Assembly (NCBI GenBank): GCA_026419785.1
Contig: JAODTK010005915.1
Span: 86,001-150,000 of the forward strand
DNA length: 64,000 nucleotides
Reading direction: 5' to 3'
Source: Sclerodactyla briareus
Taxonomy: Eukaryota > Echinodermata > Holothuroidea > Dendrochirotida > Sclerodactylidae
The notes under the pieces were generated by a model. It did no database searches. It saw only the letters and a program-made list of their open reading frames with translations, and was not told the origin of the DNA. The position numbers and the translations under genes were made by a program. Positions within the stretch are counted from its first letter, which is position 1. Every line of letters starts with the position of its first letter. Shown piece by piece: positions 12,601-26,675 of this stretch.

Positions 12601-15600
12601 TGATGTCTTCACTGTATCTAGGACTTAGAACGTATGGAACGCCATAGTACATGCAGACACACCGTTTCTTCGCAGTTGTGGTCAAATTTGTCAAGTTTCA
12701 GTTTTTGCCCATAATAAAAATTAAATGTTTTTATAGCTCTCGACAGCTAGGCTGGTTTGGCTATTGTTACTATTAGTAGATGAAGGTCTGCTTGCGGGTG
12801 AGAGAGGAATCTCAAATGCTCGTTCTTCGCCAGAAGTTGACTAGGCGAAGGTCTAGGTCAAGCGGCATACGTTTTAGACTCCAGCGGTTATATAGCATAC
12901 AACAGTTATAACCTATGCCACTGATGCACTCTAAAAGATGTTGGGTAGAAATAGTACCTGGACACTTTGTGTTACCCAACTTGGGTAAATATTTACACAG
13001 CCTCGAAATGGGTAAAAAACGGTGGTATTTGTACCCAATATTTTGTGGGGAGGGGGATTGTTAGAGCTCCGGACTTCATATCAACAATTTGCGTGTAAGA
13101 AACCCAAGTCCGTAACCAAAAGCAACCGATGTTTTGAAATGGGGAATAGCCATACCACCCTCATCGAGGTAACACCGTAAAGCGGAGTTTGCACGAAATA
13201 TCAGATGGTGTATTCAATTACGAAGTAATGAACACGGTCGCGAGCTGAGATTTCCACGTCGCTATATTCGATAATGCGGCAGGATCGTTTTGCAGGACAA
13301 ATTGAATAAACCGAAAATGTAAAAGGGACATTGATAGGAAACACATTGATCCTTCGTCAGTAATTGCCAGGCTCAACTGTTAGCAACAATTTAAATTAAA
13401 CTCACAAGTGGCCATAAATCATTCGGTTGCTCTTGGAGATTTTCGTACGATCATTTTTGACACATCAAGCTATATAGATCACCGGGCAAAGGCAACCTAC
13501 GGTCTTCCAGGCACGCGGATTGTTGGGTGAGGCCTGTATAGGCGTCTCTAGGCTTAGGCTGGGATTCCATTATTGTGTATGCGTGTCCGGATTGAATGTG
13601 AAAATCAAATATTCGCGAAAATGAACATTTGTTTAAGAAGAGAACACACACGGCAAACCACAAAAAAGCAGCAGCTCAAGCATAATGTCGTTAACTGGCT
13701 TCTTGAGAATGATATTCCATAGAATTCATTCGCGGTGATGCGCATTCCGTTATACGCATTAATACATGGGCTCATTTTGCCTATTCAGTGTTGATCCGCG
13801 TTAGTTCAGAATGTTGATGCCTCTGTGGAACCAATATCTATCTCTGCAAACTAAATAAGACGTACTCAGACACTAGCCCTGACTCAGCTCATGTGAATTC
13901 GCGACTTTTCACATGCGTACTGGACCCACATATGCCACAATTGGTCCTAGCCTTGGGCTGGGATTCCATAGATGCGTATGGTATGTGAAAAATCGCCAAT
14001 TTACGTCAACTGAGCGAGGACCGGGTGACGATGCCCTATTAGTTTGCAAAGATAGAAATTGGTTCCACGGAGGCAAAAAAAAATGTTAAGTAAAGACAAG
14101 CCAACATCGACAAAGCGAAAAAAGCACATGTACCGATGCTTATACGGGTGCGTATCACCGCGAAGTGAAATTCTATGGACTCTTCACAACGAAAATATGC
14201 ATGGACTCCTGATTTATAATCTTTTCGCATACTCTTGCAGTGTTCGCTCCTTGAAAACAAACGTTCGTTTCCGTGGATATGTGATTTTCACATCCAATAC
14301 ATGAAGTTGCCCTAAGATGCGAGGAAATTGAAGACAGAAATCCATCAAAGAGATGAGCACATCCCCCTCAGGAATGGGAGATCTCACAGCAATGATGATT
14401 ATGATGTAGATTGTATAGTATACAGACGGCGATGTGACCCCGCGTTGTAAACATTCTTCTTTTTATTCATATACAACCTCTTTCACATTAATACCCTTGA
14501 CGCCGTTATTAAATCAATGCACACAATTAAGAATGCAATTTTGTATGGGGAGATGGTTTGGCCAAGGGCACAGCGGAAATAAAACGAATACATAACAAAC
14601 AAAAAGTCATGTTGCATGTAAAACACATTACCAACGTATATCAAATTCCGATGACAAACACACAGCCACGTGCTCGCGGGGTGACTCATGTCGAATTTAG
14701 TTCTATTGAATGTGACGGAATAACAACGTGGGAGAAATAAAACATGGAGGCAAAATAGGTTTGCCATGTCCGTTCCAAAAAAAACAATTGATTATGGAAC
14801 AAATTAATCCTTTATTGAATTCATAACCCTGCTGAGCCTAATTGCAAGTTACCACTGATGGGATCCATAAGTATAAACCATATGGCTATAGTTACAGTTA
14901 TACCGCATCTCTCTGAGCGAAGGAGACAATCGTAACTCGTAATTTCCTGTCAGCAAGCAATTCGATAGTCGGACCGAGCCTGGAAAACCGATACTCCCAT
15001 GAGGAAAACAATTGCTATAAATTTGCAAATAACATTTGATGGTGAAGTTCATCTTGTTACGCTTGTTTTGAGAACAAATCCATAGTTTGTTACATTAAGC
15101 GGTCTATCCGCACTAACTGTGGAAATGTTCCGCGCGGAGCGGTGTAGTTTGGTGTGGCAGTTATTCTAGCAATTGTTGTGGATATCTTGTTACTGATGGG
15201 AGCTGAGGGGGCGGCATGCGGTTCCGTGTATGGAACCCCGAACTCCAGATCAATGCGATGTGAGTATGTAAACCCTGTTCATACAGAGGCTGTACTGTCG
15301 GGCTGTTGGGAAAAAGCACTCTCCCGGCTCTTCCCTCTCCCCTCCGACGTGTGAAAGTGTACAGGGGTGCGTACTTTGATACTCAGAAGAATCAATGTTT
15401 CTATTTTTCCACACACATGTCGATTCAAAATAGAATTTTCAGACATGCCTCTGCATGAAATTGGACATGCCATAAATCCAGCCCTACATCATAACTACTT
15501 TAACATCACTTTAACAGACATGTTCTTCATTTTCCTCTAATCACTCCCGCGAAAATATACCGTTAACATATCATAAACAGCTGTCGACTGGATGTCAGTG

Positions 15601-18600
15601 ATGCTGCTAATGCCAACATAAGACTTAGATGAATAGCATCCACTGAGGAGGGGGAAAGACGATCCAGGTGAAGATATATTTCAGTGTCACCTTGTCAGAT
15701 CATTGTAGCGTCTATACCTTTCATGTATGAAGCGATTGTAATGCAATGCACGAATGTAGTTCGATACTCTGAATAACCTGAAAATGTCCCGATCTGTGCG
15801 TTCATGTTCAACTTGCGGTAAACGCTTTATTAGTACATGGTCGATTTCCTCGACCATCACTGCCGTTACATCGCTTCACGCTTCACCAATCACGTCGATC
15901 CAACCTGCTGATCACGCTCGGTGTTTTCGGATCCTGGATTAGGCATGTTTGTTATTCACTAGGAAGGGAGAATCGAAACGGCTGTCAAGGTAGTCCGCGT
16001 GAACTCTTACTAACGATCACCGCAACGGTAATCTGGCGGTCTGCTGTGGGGTCCAGCCCACTCACTGTGAGAACTACTGGCTGTTCTCACAAGGGAAAGA
16101 ATTGCTATCCAGCAGCACTGGCCCTGTCGCCTGGACATCGGACGTAGGTAGGCTATGGCCGAGGTTTCGGGATTATGGGCCCCCGCAGCAGGCGCTATTC
16201 ACGCGTGTGCCCCAAATGTTTCCCCTTTCTTTCTCAGCAAAACCAATCACGTGGCCTAACTGGAAATCTGACAGTTATTTGACGTTGTAGCTTTCTATGG
16301 TCTCGTACCAAGGACGTCACCCAGTTTAGCCACAATGTATTCGACTTCATAGTTTGATCGTCGCAGACTGTTACTCTGGAACACTTGTCGACAAGTTTTC
16401 ACTCTAGCCTAATCCTCTTTGGGTGAATCACATTGTTTTCGTCGACGTGACAGGTACGCTGGTGAAAAAAAAGCTCGTTCGATCCTTTCATCAAATGCAT
16501 GAAATTTGCTCACTTTTTTCGCTCACTCGGTACATCGGGCAATTATGGATTTCCGTTTTTCTTGCCCCCGCCCGCAAGCGAAAATTTTCCGCCTGTTGCG
16601 ATTGGTAGACAGGGTATTACCGTCGTCTATTAAACATAAATCAGTATGCGGACAAATCTACTAAGCAGCTTCTCCCCTATATAGCTGTCATTGCATATGC
16701 AATTGCCACACCCAGAGCCTACCCAAGCCCCTTGCATGTCATTCAAGTGTGGGTCTTGTTGAAATCAAAAGTACTTACATTGCGTCACTTTCCATGAATA
16801 GTCAGATCGCGAACTTGCCTCCCCAGATGAGTCAATATATTCTGAATATGTGAAAAATTATATGACCTAGCCCAATGACACAGACACTGGGGGAGGGATC
16901 GGGGGTCGTTGTAAGTCATCTGAGGTGACTGAGAAGTGTACCCATGTAGAAGGATGGTACGACCCACCTCTGACGAGTCTAACCTGCCCGTTGGTATAGG
17001 TGCGCCATACCATTAACAGTGCATTACAAGAATGTTGCCCAGTAAACACAAAACGCATATCTCATGTTCATCTCGAGTATACTTTAAAAAAAGAAAAAAA
17101 TGTTCAGTATCACAAGGACTCTCAAAACGTTTCATAACATTTCAAACCTGGAAGACCTTTTTTTTAATCTTGGAGGTGTTTGTGGGAAACGAAAAGCTTA
17201 GATAGGTATTGGTCTGGATATAACCTCATGCGTCGATTTCTAATCTACTCTGAAAACATAGCGGGGCGGCGGTGCCCACGACCATTTTATTCAGTCTAGG
17301 GGAATTATAATTATCATCCTGCCTCATATTCCTTACCACGCTAACGACAATACAGGTTTCATTTTACATCTGTTTCGTATCGTAAAATGCAGTAGTAGAT
17401 AAAGTGCTATCGTGAGATTTTACCGGGGAATAAACCGTCGAAACTTGACATTAACTGAATACGGACAAGGCGAATTCAAGAACAAAAAACTTCCTAGTGA
17501 TATTCTAAACCTGAGACTTCCAAAAGTCTCTACACATCAGTGGGCGACAGGATAACTTATACGTTAGTAGTTTCATCCCAGGCAGCCGTGATACAGCCAG
17601 CGCGCGCGCGCATTATTCGATTCCTCTCATTGGTTTTATGTGGTATTTAATCTGTCATGGTGAAGGCGGGCTAAATACTGTGTGTACAAAGCTTTGTCAG
17701 ACGCCATTTGCATTCGTATTGTGAACAATCTAAACATGGTGTTGACTATTACCTTGACTGAATACACCAGACAAACGTTCTATTGAACAACGTGTTAGAC
17801 TCTCAAGCTGGGGCACTGCTAACCTGGTTACTTTCATCCAATCCAAAAACTCCAGAAATCACTTATTCTAGTCTGCGTTATTCTGATGCTTCTGCTCTTT
17901 TCATGGCTGACTAGATTCTCGCTTCCGTTACGCTTCCCTTAAACAACTCGGCCATGAAAGTCAACCAAACTAGTCGTGAGACTATATCGAGTCCATCGCC
18001 AGCATGCCTCCGACATTGGAATATTTATTTCATCCCAGGAAGTACTCAACCCCGCGTCAGCTACTTTGCACAGTAACGAAATATGATCGCCAATGTGGGG
18101 TGGGGCGCCACAATCATCAATCAGTGCCCTTGTAGTATTCAGAGAAGGCAATTTGTCTCAGAACGATGACCAATTAACTGCCACTCTTTAGCCCTTGTAC
18201 GCCGTAGATTTGTATCATCTCTCTCGGCCTCCTCTACCGACACTCCGTGGTTCAATGTCTTTCGAAAAAAAAAAGGTCCTCTTAGAGTTACTCTCCTATC
18301 AGTCTCTTCTTCTGGCCCCCCTTTCCGTTTTGTGCTCCTGGCCCATCGCACGAAACCTACGCTCGTTTCTTCCCCGGTTTGTGTTTCCCTATACTTTTAT
18401 TCCGGATGTCCAAAGCAGAATATGAACAAGATGTCTCTCCTCTTTTCCTTTGCCTCTGCTTAGGTGTTGCCTTACATCCCGGTACGATTATAGTTTCGCC
18501 ATCTCTCGTGTCACTCGGTTTAAAAAATACAAATAATTGTAAAAGTTGTAGAACGAGCGATAGAGGTTGAAAAAAAATGGTAAGTATAGACATGCTAGAT

Positions 18601-21590
18601 TCTAGTTTATGCTCTTGCACTTGGAAAATGTCTTCTGCTGGCATGACCGAAAACGATATACAGAACTTGCAAAACACCGAAACACCGGAATCGGAGAAGC
18701 GTTCCAGCCACCATACTATTAGATAGTCATTCGATAGCATGAGACCGTTGTTCTTCTTTTGACGCCGACACGTTGTACCATTCATGGTTCTACGAGGGTT
18801 GCAAGCGATTAATGCGGTCTCTTCAAAAGCAATCGTTCTTGGCGCATAAGTCATTCGGGGATCGTACAAGCTCCTTCGCGTGAGGGATGTTTTGTTTTTT
18901 TCAATCAGATGTAGCTACAAGCAGGGCGTGGGAGATGTAACCTATGGTAGGATGATCTGTGGGATGGGGTGTTCCGAAGCCAGAAAAAAAACTCACCTCG
19001 GTTGTTTTGAAAGATAGGGGAACAACACACAGGCCATGGCAGCATGGGGTTGTCATCTTGTCACGATTAGAACCTTAACTGGCAGCTGCTACATAAAAAA
19101 AACTGCCTCCTAATGATTATTGTTTTTTTTTTTGTTTCACAAAGTCATGGAAGCCACAACAAGACACGTTCTATTAGGTTAAAAGTCCCAGCGGATATCC
19201 AGAATTCACGTCACGCCAAATAATCGACAGGGCTGGAGCGACAGCTCACCCGGAATTATATGGGTCGTGAACCCGTCAGGAAATGACAGCTTTTGACAGT
19301 TGACAGCGTTGACAGTAATAAGCAGAAGGATGGTGGTGGCTATTCTGGAACAATTGGGGAGAAACAAGGCAAAATAAAATAGCTATTTATTATTCATCAT
19401 ACACTTCCGAATATGTCATTTTTGTTGCTTGAGACGTTCTCGAGACTTTTGAATATGCCTCCACTTGCGCGGCTGCATAGTGGCAATTCACAGATTCGTT
19501 CCCAGAATATTTGACTATTCGTAATTAGGAGGCAATGACCCTTCCTCCATTCATTAGACGATGTCGTTTATTTCTTCTTCAAATGGCTGACAGGTCAAAT
19601 ACTCTAGAAAAGTAGCAAATATGTGAAATAAGTAGGAAAATAGTTCTCATTTGCTGGAAAATCGCATCAAAGCGCATCTATAAGTTCAGATTATCAGGTT
19701 TTCTTGGGGAAGACCTGCCAAGCCCTACACGTGGTTTCACGCCTTCAGTGGGTGTGTCTTCTTTCGAATCATGGACCAGCGATCGTACTCGTCATAACGG
19801 ACCCGTTAACTCTCGTTGAATTGAGGCTGTTTCGTATGTTGATTCCTGTGCCAAGAATACTGAAAGCAGCCAAGGACAACAATTGATAATACTCGTTGAG
19901 GAGTATACTGGATGCAATTTTAAAAGTTCAAACGGATTCGTGTAATCTTTTCAGTATACCCTCTCACCATGCTTCTCCTAGAGTCTGCATCACATATCAA
20001 ATTAAGAAATATATGCTTAAAGGCAAGATCATGCGGTGTTGCGACGCGACGTCGATCAGCCCCCCTAACCCTGACGCCGTTTCCAGTCCTTTTTCACAAT
20101 AATGCAGTCGAGCAGGTCCCAGAGGCTTTTAATATTCTTTCCGGGAAAGTGGATTTACATGAGGTGTAATCAACACGGCGAGGTGCAACGTCCTCACTCG
20201 TCAGGACATCACGTTGATACCAGTTTAATTGAAATCTATCCCCAGGCAAAATATACCAGACTGATTAATATTAATCTGAATGTTAGACTCCACATGACAA
20301 CGGATCTGCTTCTGGCGCGGCCCTCTGTTTCGGAACATGAGGCCATTTGTTCACTTGATTCTCCTAACGTACAGACAAGTTTGACGTAGCCCTGAATCTA
20401 ACCAAATCCGGCTCCCGGTTTAGTAATAGTACATACACGGTGCGGATATGCAGGGCGCGGCGTCACAGACATTCGAGACCGTGGACTGAACGGAATTAGC
20501 TTTAATATCAGGAAAAATAAGTAGAACACATCTTGTTTATTTCTACCCCCGTCTACCAATTCCGTTGCCCCTCCGTGGGACATGTTTATTAAGCATGCAC
20601 GAAGATTAACACGGAATAAAGTCAACCATTGTGCATACCTGCGAGGACAGTTCACTGCGATAGAGCTAATGATTGTACGATTTGAGCCGCGAGCTCAAGT
20701 TGGTAGGATTCCGACTGTTGATATTATTTCGTGGGTTTTAATCCCAGTAAACATCGGTGAGCCTCCCGATGGCGATCACATCCGTCGTTCCGCCTTTACG
20801 CATATGCCAATGTAGGAAACGCGACACATTTTGGTTATTTGCTACATTTTCGGATAACTTGTTATATCAGCGGCTCTATGGATAGGCCTCGGTCGATCTT
20901 CGGACCCTTAGACTGCCTCGGTCACCCGTAGGCGTTCTCCTGGATGATTATCACCACGAACATTTACATCACGAATCGATGGGACTGCATGTATACATGT
21001 TTATGTGCCGTTGAACAACCTACACGTACACCCACCACCTGCCTCACGAACTTAAGTAGACAGCCCATATTTGTTCGTGTATCGCTTGGCATTTACTACT
21101 CAACTACCTGTGTGACGGTGAATACAAAAACAGATGGGACAAGATGAGTACATGACGCAATTTCATTTCGGTGCAAACAATATCTCACAGCTTAACAAAA
21201 TACCCGAACGTTAAATAGAGCAGCTTCCAGGGCCCCCTATCAAAAAAGGCGGATTTAGCATTCTATGGTCATTCCGAAGACAGTAAGACCTCTTCACCAA
21301 CAAGACTTTAAATCGGATGGAGTAACACGCTCGTTTCGCCCAGGAATTCTCACCAAAGATTATAGACTAAAACCCGCACAGAATGATCGCAATTATGGGG
21401 CGGCCCCCGAACGAATAAGATATAAACAAAAAAGAGGTAAAGGGACCTGTATTCACAACAAAAAATGTGATCAAGTATTTGCTCACATAATATATATGCT
21501 CATAATTTCACAGACCTTATAGTGTGTGGGACGCGAGATCTCACAATCGACGACTGCGGAGAAGTGATCCATCTGGTGTCATGGACGCAT
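9650..21590. other. Intron sequence without recognised gene
   Basis: Reading frames are short and unrelated to known families. The longest (18869-18357, minus, 170 codons) has no recognisable domain. Small features include a poly-C run at 12096-12106, a GGGTAA/TTACCC-rich stretch near 12950-13030, GGCTGGGATTCCAT words at about 13557 and 13956 with similar flanks (possible short dispersed repeat), and a (CG)n block near 17600-17610. Nothing here supports a gene. Confidence 0.5.
12945..13050. repeat. Short palindromic repeat rich in ACCCAA/TTGGGT
   Basis: The words GTTGGGTA, TTACCCAACTTGGGTAAA, GGGTAAAAAA and GTACCCAATA alternate in both orientations within 100 bases. This looks like a small fold-back element related in style to TTTGACCC/GGGTCAAA-rich patches at 2578-2690 and 6496-6570. 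Confidence 0.3.
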
Positions 21591-21595
21591 AATCA

Positions 21596-21604
21596 TAATA
21601 ATAA

Positions 21605-21638
<34 letters not shown>

Positions 21639-21655
21639 TAATAATAATAATAAGA
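21596..21655. repeat. (AAT)n microsatellite
   Basis: Imperfect tandem AAT/ATA triplets over about 60 bases. Its complement-type partner, (ATT)n, begins about 240 bases further on. Confidence 0.95.
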
Positions 21656-21897
21656 ATAATACCGGCATCATCTAGCGAACTGATCAAAGGCGCAAGTGCA
21701 TAAAGAACTGCTATAATAATGAAAATAATAATTGAATACTATGAAAATCATCAGCCACCACATTATCACCATCACTCATGGATAACCTAGTCGAAAAATC
21801 ATAATAGTATTTTTTCCATCATAACACCTACCGTGTTGATGACGAGTGATCTCGCTCACCCAGTTGAATGCCTTCACCACTACAACCTCATGCAGCA

Positions 21898-21995
21898 CCA
21901 TTATTATTATTATTATTATTATTTATATTCGTAATTATTATTTTATTATTATTATAATTATTATTATTATTTATTATTATTATTATTATTGTAAC
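21898..21995. repeat. (ATT)n microsatellite
   Basis: Imperfect tandem ATT/TTA triplets over about 95 bases, interrupted by a TTCGT spot. It is the inverted counterpart of the (AAT)n tract at 21596-21655. Confidence 0.95.
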
Positions 21996-21999
21996 ATGA

Positions 22000-24900
22000 T
22001 GATCCGTCAGGCTGTAACTCAAATGAAAAGTTGTATTTTTGTTCAACTGTTTTTTTTTGTTTTTTTTTTGCTGTGACCTTTGGTACGCACAATTTCGTTA
22101 AAGTCATATGGCAGGTCGAACACACCTCATTCATCAGCTTCAGGCAGGAGGTTTGCATCTGATCTCCGATCACCTTCCAACTGGCTACCAGCCTGAAGTG
22201 AAAGTCAGATTACAAAAACGGTACCGCTTCAATGGAATCCACGACACGTTAGTTGCATTTTATGTGCCTGGGTAGAGGCTACCAACATGTGTGGGCCCTA
22301 ATTAACCAGCCAGGAGGTGTCCATCTGTGGATTTAAAAGAGATCTCGTGCCTCTTTTCATCTCAAACTTAGCATCAGCTCAAGTATCTACCAACTATCAA
22401 TATAGCGTACCACAGCAGAGTGTTCCAATACTCCTTGAAACTTTTCTCTTGGTTTCTTAAACAGGAAAAAAAGTATCCGTCTCGCTGGATTGAGCCAAGC
22501 CATACACCGGTGTTGCCAATTAGGTAAATTGTGTCCAATTTGGTTAATTATGACATTTATTCTTGCCCTCGCTGTGATCAACGGGGACATTTCCCATTCT
22601 GTATCGAGAGCACTCTCTGTAATCATTTCACCTTGAGAAAACTGAGTGAGGTAGAACTTGACTTTGGGTGAAATTAAAACTTTCGTCTCATGAACACGGT
22701 TACGTCGCTCGAGGGCAACACACTGGAGGACGGCGATCTCTTGTAATACAATTAGGATAATGTAATTAAGGGTCGCCTCGGAACACATGCGCACTGATGC
22801 AAACGGCGGCGTAATATCTTTTCCGCGAAGTGGATCAATAGCAACGAACTCTAATGCAAATTTATTAATATTACAAAAACATTTTGAATTTATATTACTT
22901 AGTTGCCAACTAACATGAGAAAGAGATGAGAACCCTCATCAAAATCAAATACTGTCTAATTTGGCAATTTTATCACAGAAGTCTCATTTGAAAACAGGGT
23001 AGCTGTATAATTACAAGATGGTGCGATGCTGTCTTCCCAAGTAATTATTCTTCTCGGTTACGCTGAAATGTGATTGTTTCGTGTTTTCAGTGTGATTAAT
23101 TTTATTGATGATTACCAGTTTGATGGTAACTGGTATCTCATTCTTTCATTCTTTTTCGTTTGTGATACAGTTGATTTCACCGGCGTTTACTAATTTCCTA
23201 TTTTTTAACTGGCAATAAAACGACAAGGCGTATTATAATTATGTGTCAAAAACACAGAGAAAACGTTGCCGATAATCACCTCGTCAATTTTTAACAATGT
23301 CAGGTTGTGTGGTCCCCCCAACATCGCAACAGGCCGCCTCTGTGTATTTTTTAGTTAGAAAATTTGATGACTCCCGGTAGTGAACTTGACCTTTGAACCC
23401 TGGAAATGGCGAAATTGTTGCGCCTGTTGTGTTTGCGTTTTATACTATATTCAAGTTTTTGGTTTAGGACTTTGTCTAACGCCCTAACCCGTGGCATTGT
23501 ACGGTCAGTATAAAGTTAACAGTTATGAGGCTGCTTCTGACATAACTTGCCGGTCAGACTAGCTAATTATTGTTACCAGAGTTAATTATCTGACTAGGGT
23601 TAAGGATTCTCCACAGATTTTCAGTGGGGTTTCTTTTTTGAACTCGCCGGGGGAGGCAATCGATTAGCGCAACGCCGGAGACCACCAAAAACACGCACAA
23701 GCACACACACAAACACAAACAAGAACAAACACACCACAAACACACCCACACACACTTGTAGAGGCATTGTTCGTGATGAGCTAACATAAAAAAAGTTTCG
23801 ACATAAAATATAAACGGAATCAGTCAGTGTTTTTGTTATCCGCAGTTTTTTGTCCCGTCAGTTTCACACTTTGGTTAGCAACACCCGTCATTGCTAGAGT
23901 AACGTCCCTGCGTATAGCGATGCATTCGTAGGCTTCTCTGAAAGCAGTGCCCACCCTAAGTAGTATGATTGTTGTTTGAAAAACAAATGTCATTCTATTG
24001 AACCCAAAGAGTGCGAAAACATGCATGGAGGGAGCTGTTATGTTTTCATGTGTCTGATAAAGCCTTTTAAAAATATTAACTCTGTACCGCAAATACGAGT
24101 TAACAGTGCTCGTACAACACCAATAAAGTAAAAATGCCGAAGTGGGTTAATAACTTCTACCCTGATATTAACTGCAGAAGATCCCAGAAATGTCGAAAAT
24201 AACGTCTATGGAATACCATGTCTAGTGATTAGAAAAAACAAAAACGATAGGTTATTGATTGATAGACGATCAGCGTTTCACGGACACCATCACCCCCTGG
24301 ATTCACGCCTGGACCAACGCTTCGTGGTGAGTCACCCCCCCCTAGGTTACAGGCGATGTCTGTGTCACTTGAAACATGTGTTGTTTATTATTCTTCTCTA
24401 CCATCAATACGAAACCCTCAGAAAATTTCCGATCCTGCAGATGCCAAACCCGAGGGTATGATACCATGTAATCTTAGACCGAAATAGGTTGGGACAAAAC
24501 AACTACCTCCGCAAGCATTGCGAAATGAATTAGTTTTGGCAGTTTTAGAAAGTGTGCTTTCCTAATTTTGGATAGGGGAGTGAAGGGTAGGTACATGACT
24601 TAATACTTTAGTAGGGATTCAGGAAGTCAAGACTCGTCAAAGAACCCTGGCTGTATTGTCGGGGGATGAGCACCGGCAATGACGCTTCTTATTTTCTCGA
24701 CTAGTGCTCAGATGTTTCCGATGCAGATTCATGTTCAATCCGACCGCCTCGGCAGATGACGAGGACGTTTATCGTAAATATCTCGGAAACAAAACCATAG
24801 AAACCCACAAATCCACTGCATAACAGCGGAGCCATGAATTGAAAACCACGACTTTGTTCATTGCAACTGCAAGTACAGCCACCTAGAAAGAAGACGTCGG

Positions 24901-26460
24901 AGAATGTTAGGACTCGGACTTTTGCTCGCAAAACGTCAGAGATAACACTCGGCCACTCTTCCGCCAAATATCAATATGTTAATGATGTAGTCGTTTCCAG
25001 ACTACACTCAGCAAATTGGCCAAATCGGCAAGTCGAGCAGAGGGTTATATTAATGACACTAATGGTAATTTATTAACCCTATTGACTCCCAGGGTGGCGG
25101 CAGTTTGGGGAGCGGGAAAGGTGCCCTGTCTGGAGGCGACCCTAAAGAAAAAACAATAAGGAAAAAACGTCAGGAGTTCCGGCCTGAAATATCTAATTTG
25201 AATAGTTAGCCGGCCAGGGGTAGTCCCATCACCGGGGAACAGTGGACAAACGACCGGAACTGAAGCGGTGAACAAGAAATACAATATTCCCAGTGTGGTT
25301 AAGTGCACGTCGGACATTTGGGGTGAGACTCCCCACCCCTCCTGTCGAGAAATTCGGTTCTCCCGTCGGGCAAATCATGGTGCCACTGCCGATGACTCCT
25401 AAATTATTTCAGAGAAGTGAGATGGCTATTGCGCCTAAGTATGGGCGTCAAATAGTTAAGCAACCAAAAGGGCAGAGGAAGAATACTAATTGTGTCGTCG
25501 TTTATTCACAGTATTCATCCAAGATGTATCCGATTACTTCATCTCACGTACTTATTCTGGCCCCCTATGTTGTCATCAGAAAGATGCGAAGAAAACGACG
25601 GAGAAAGACTCTAGAAAACCTCCCCGACTAGTAAAAACCAGTCAAAACAATCGGAATTAATGCAGCTGGGAAGATTGAGGGAATAGCAAATATAACCTCA
25701 ATGCACATTGCAGACAACTGCGCCATGTCGATCATAACAATCATTGATTTCGTCCTGAACACTGGTTCAAATGGTAACAGTAGACATTCCCATGTCTAGC
25801 GGAACGACAGATCTTCAAGGAAGGAAGACGAACGCCAGTGTTTATACATGACTCCTCAGGCCTCCGAGATGAAAAATACTTCGGGGCACTTCATTTGATG
25901 GCGCGGTGGTGGCATAGAAAAGAGGGAATGAAATCGGCAAACATGATGCTTGACAAATTTGGGCATGTGGGTGACGAACTGAACTTCGGGATGCCCGGGA
26001 GATTGGGAAGGTCATCAACTCCTAAATATCACCGCTCTCGCCAGACATAAGGATAGTGTACCTTGCATACGTGCTAAGATTTATATTGTCAGCCCTCACT
26101 GTTCGTTGAAAATTTGTAAAAGTTTGTGTTAAAACAAATCCATGGGTCGACAGTTGGAAAACATAGGCACAAAGGTTTGAGGTATATGACACCCGCATGA
26201 ATCTGATAGCAGAACGGTTAAAAATCGACCATACATGCACAAACCTGCCCATAATCTGATGCCACGAAGGTCAGCGATTGTGTTTATCGATCTTAAAATA
26301 TTATACCACTGAAGAATAGCTCGTTGTTCTGGCGCAGGAAAATAGAGAATTGGGTCGTTTTGCGCTTAGATAATTTGATCATTCCACTTGAGGACATCCA
26401 ACGCTTTCCCAATCACAACGGAATCAGAGTGCCTTTCCTCCAAAATCCTTATTTGTGTAG
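22000..26460. other. Intron sequence without recognised gene
   Basis: No known protein family recognised. An open frame of 135 codons on the minus strand (22794-22387) has no domain I can identify. A CA-rich low-complexity tract lies at 23690-23757. The remainder shows only short chance-like frames. Confidence 0.5.
23690..23757. repeat. CA-rich low-complexity tract
   Basis: Imperfect ACACAC/AACAC runs, read as GTGTGTTTGTG-type on the minus strand. Confidence 0.85.
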
Positions 26461-26464
26461 TTTC

Positions 26465-26675
26465 TAGGCTGAAGCGGTTAGGTGGCAGGAACGGCAGAGT
26501 GCCCGCCTGCGACGCCTGAGGTCTCTTGTTCCAACCCCGTTGTCGTTATCAGCACTCGTGTAGAAAGTGACTGCACGGTGAAGCTACTTTCTCGTATGTC
26601 GGATGGGCACTTAAATGGCAACCGGGAGCAGGGAATTCTCACCCCTGCCTCGTTACTTCAGGGCACTCTTCGAAA
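26465..26675 (+). mobile_element. tRNA-derived SINE (degenerate)
   Basis: The head resembles a class II tRNA: AAGCGGTTAGGTGGCAGG, then CGGCAGAGTGCCCGCCTGCG, then TTGTTCCAACCCCG as a worn box B. Downstream a TATGTCGGATGGGCACTTAA segment resembles the GTCGGATGGGACTTTAA-type body that I associate with invertebrate SINEs. Box A and box B keep the right order and spacing. There is no clear A-rich tail or target-site duplication, so limits are approximate. Confidence 0.5.

Noticed and set aside
18357..18869. Longest open reading frame of the window (170 codons, minus)
   Set aside because: No recognisable domain, no splice or neighbour support, and composition as expected from chance. The plus strand here has a faint LLxxGxxxHPG-like text (FLCLCLGVALHPGT) resembling LINE endonuclease starts, but with nothing consistent downstream.
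22387..22794. 135-codon open frame (minus)
   Set aside because: No family resemblance and no supporting splice signals; left as chance.
25293..25631. 112-codon basic open frame (plus)
   Set aside because: The Arg/Lys-rich end is not a recognisable nuclear or ribosomal motif, and no exon signals were seen.
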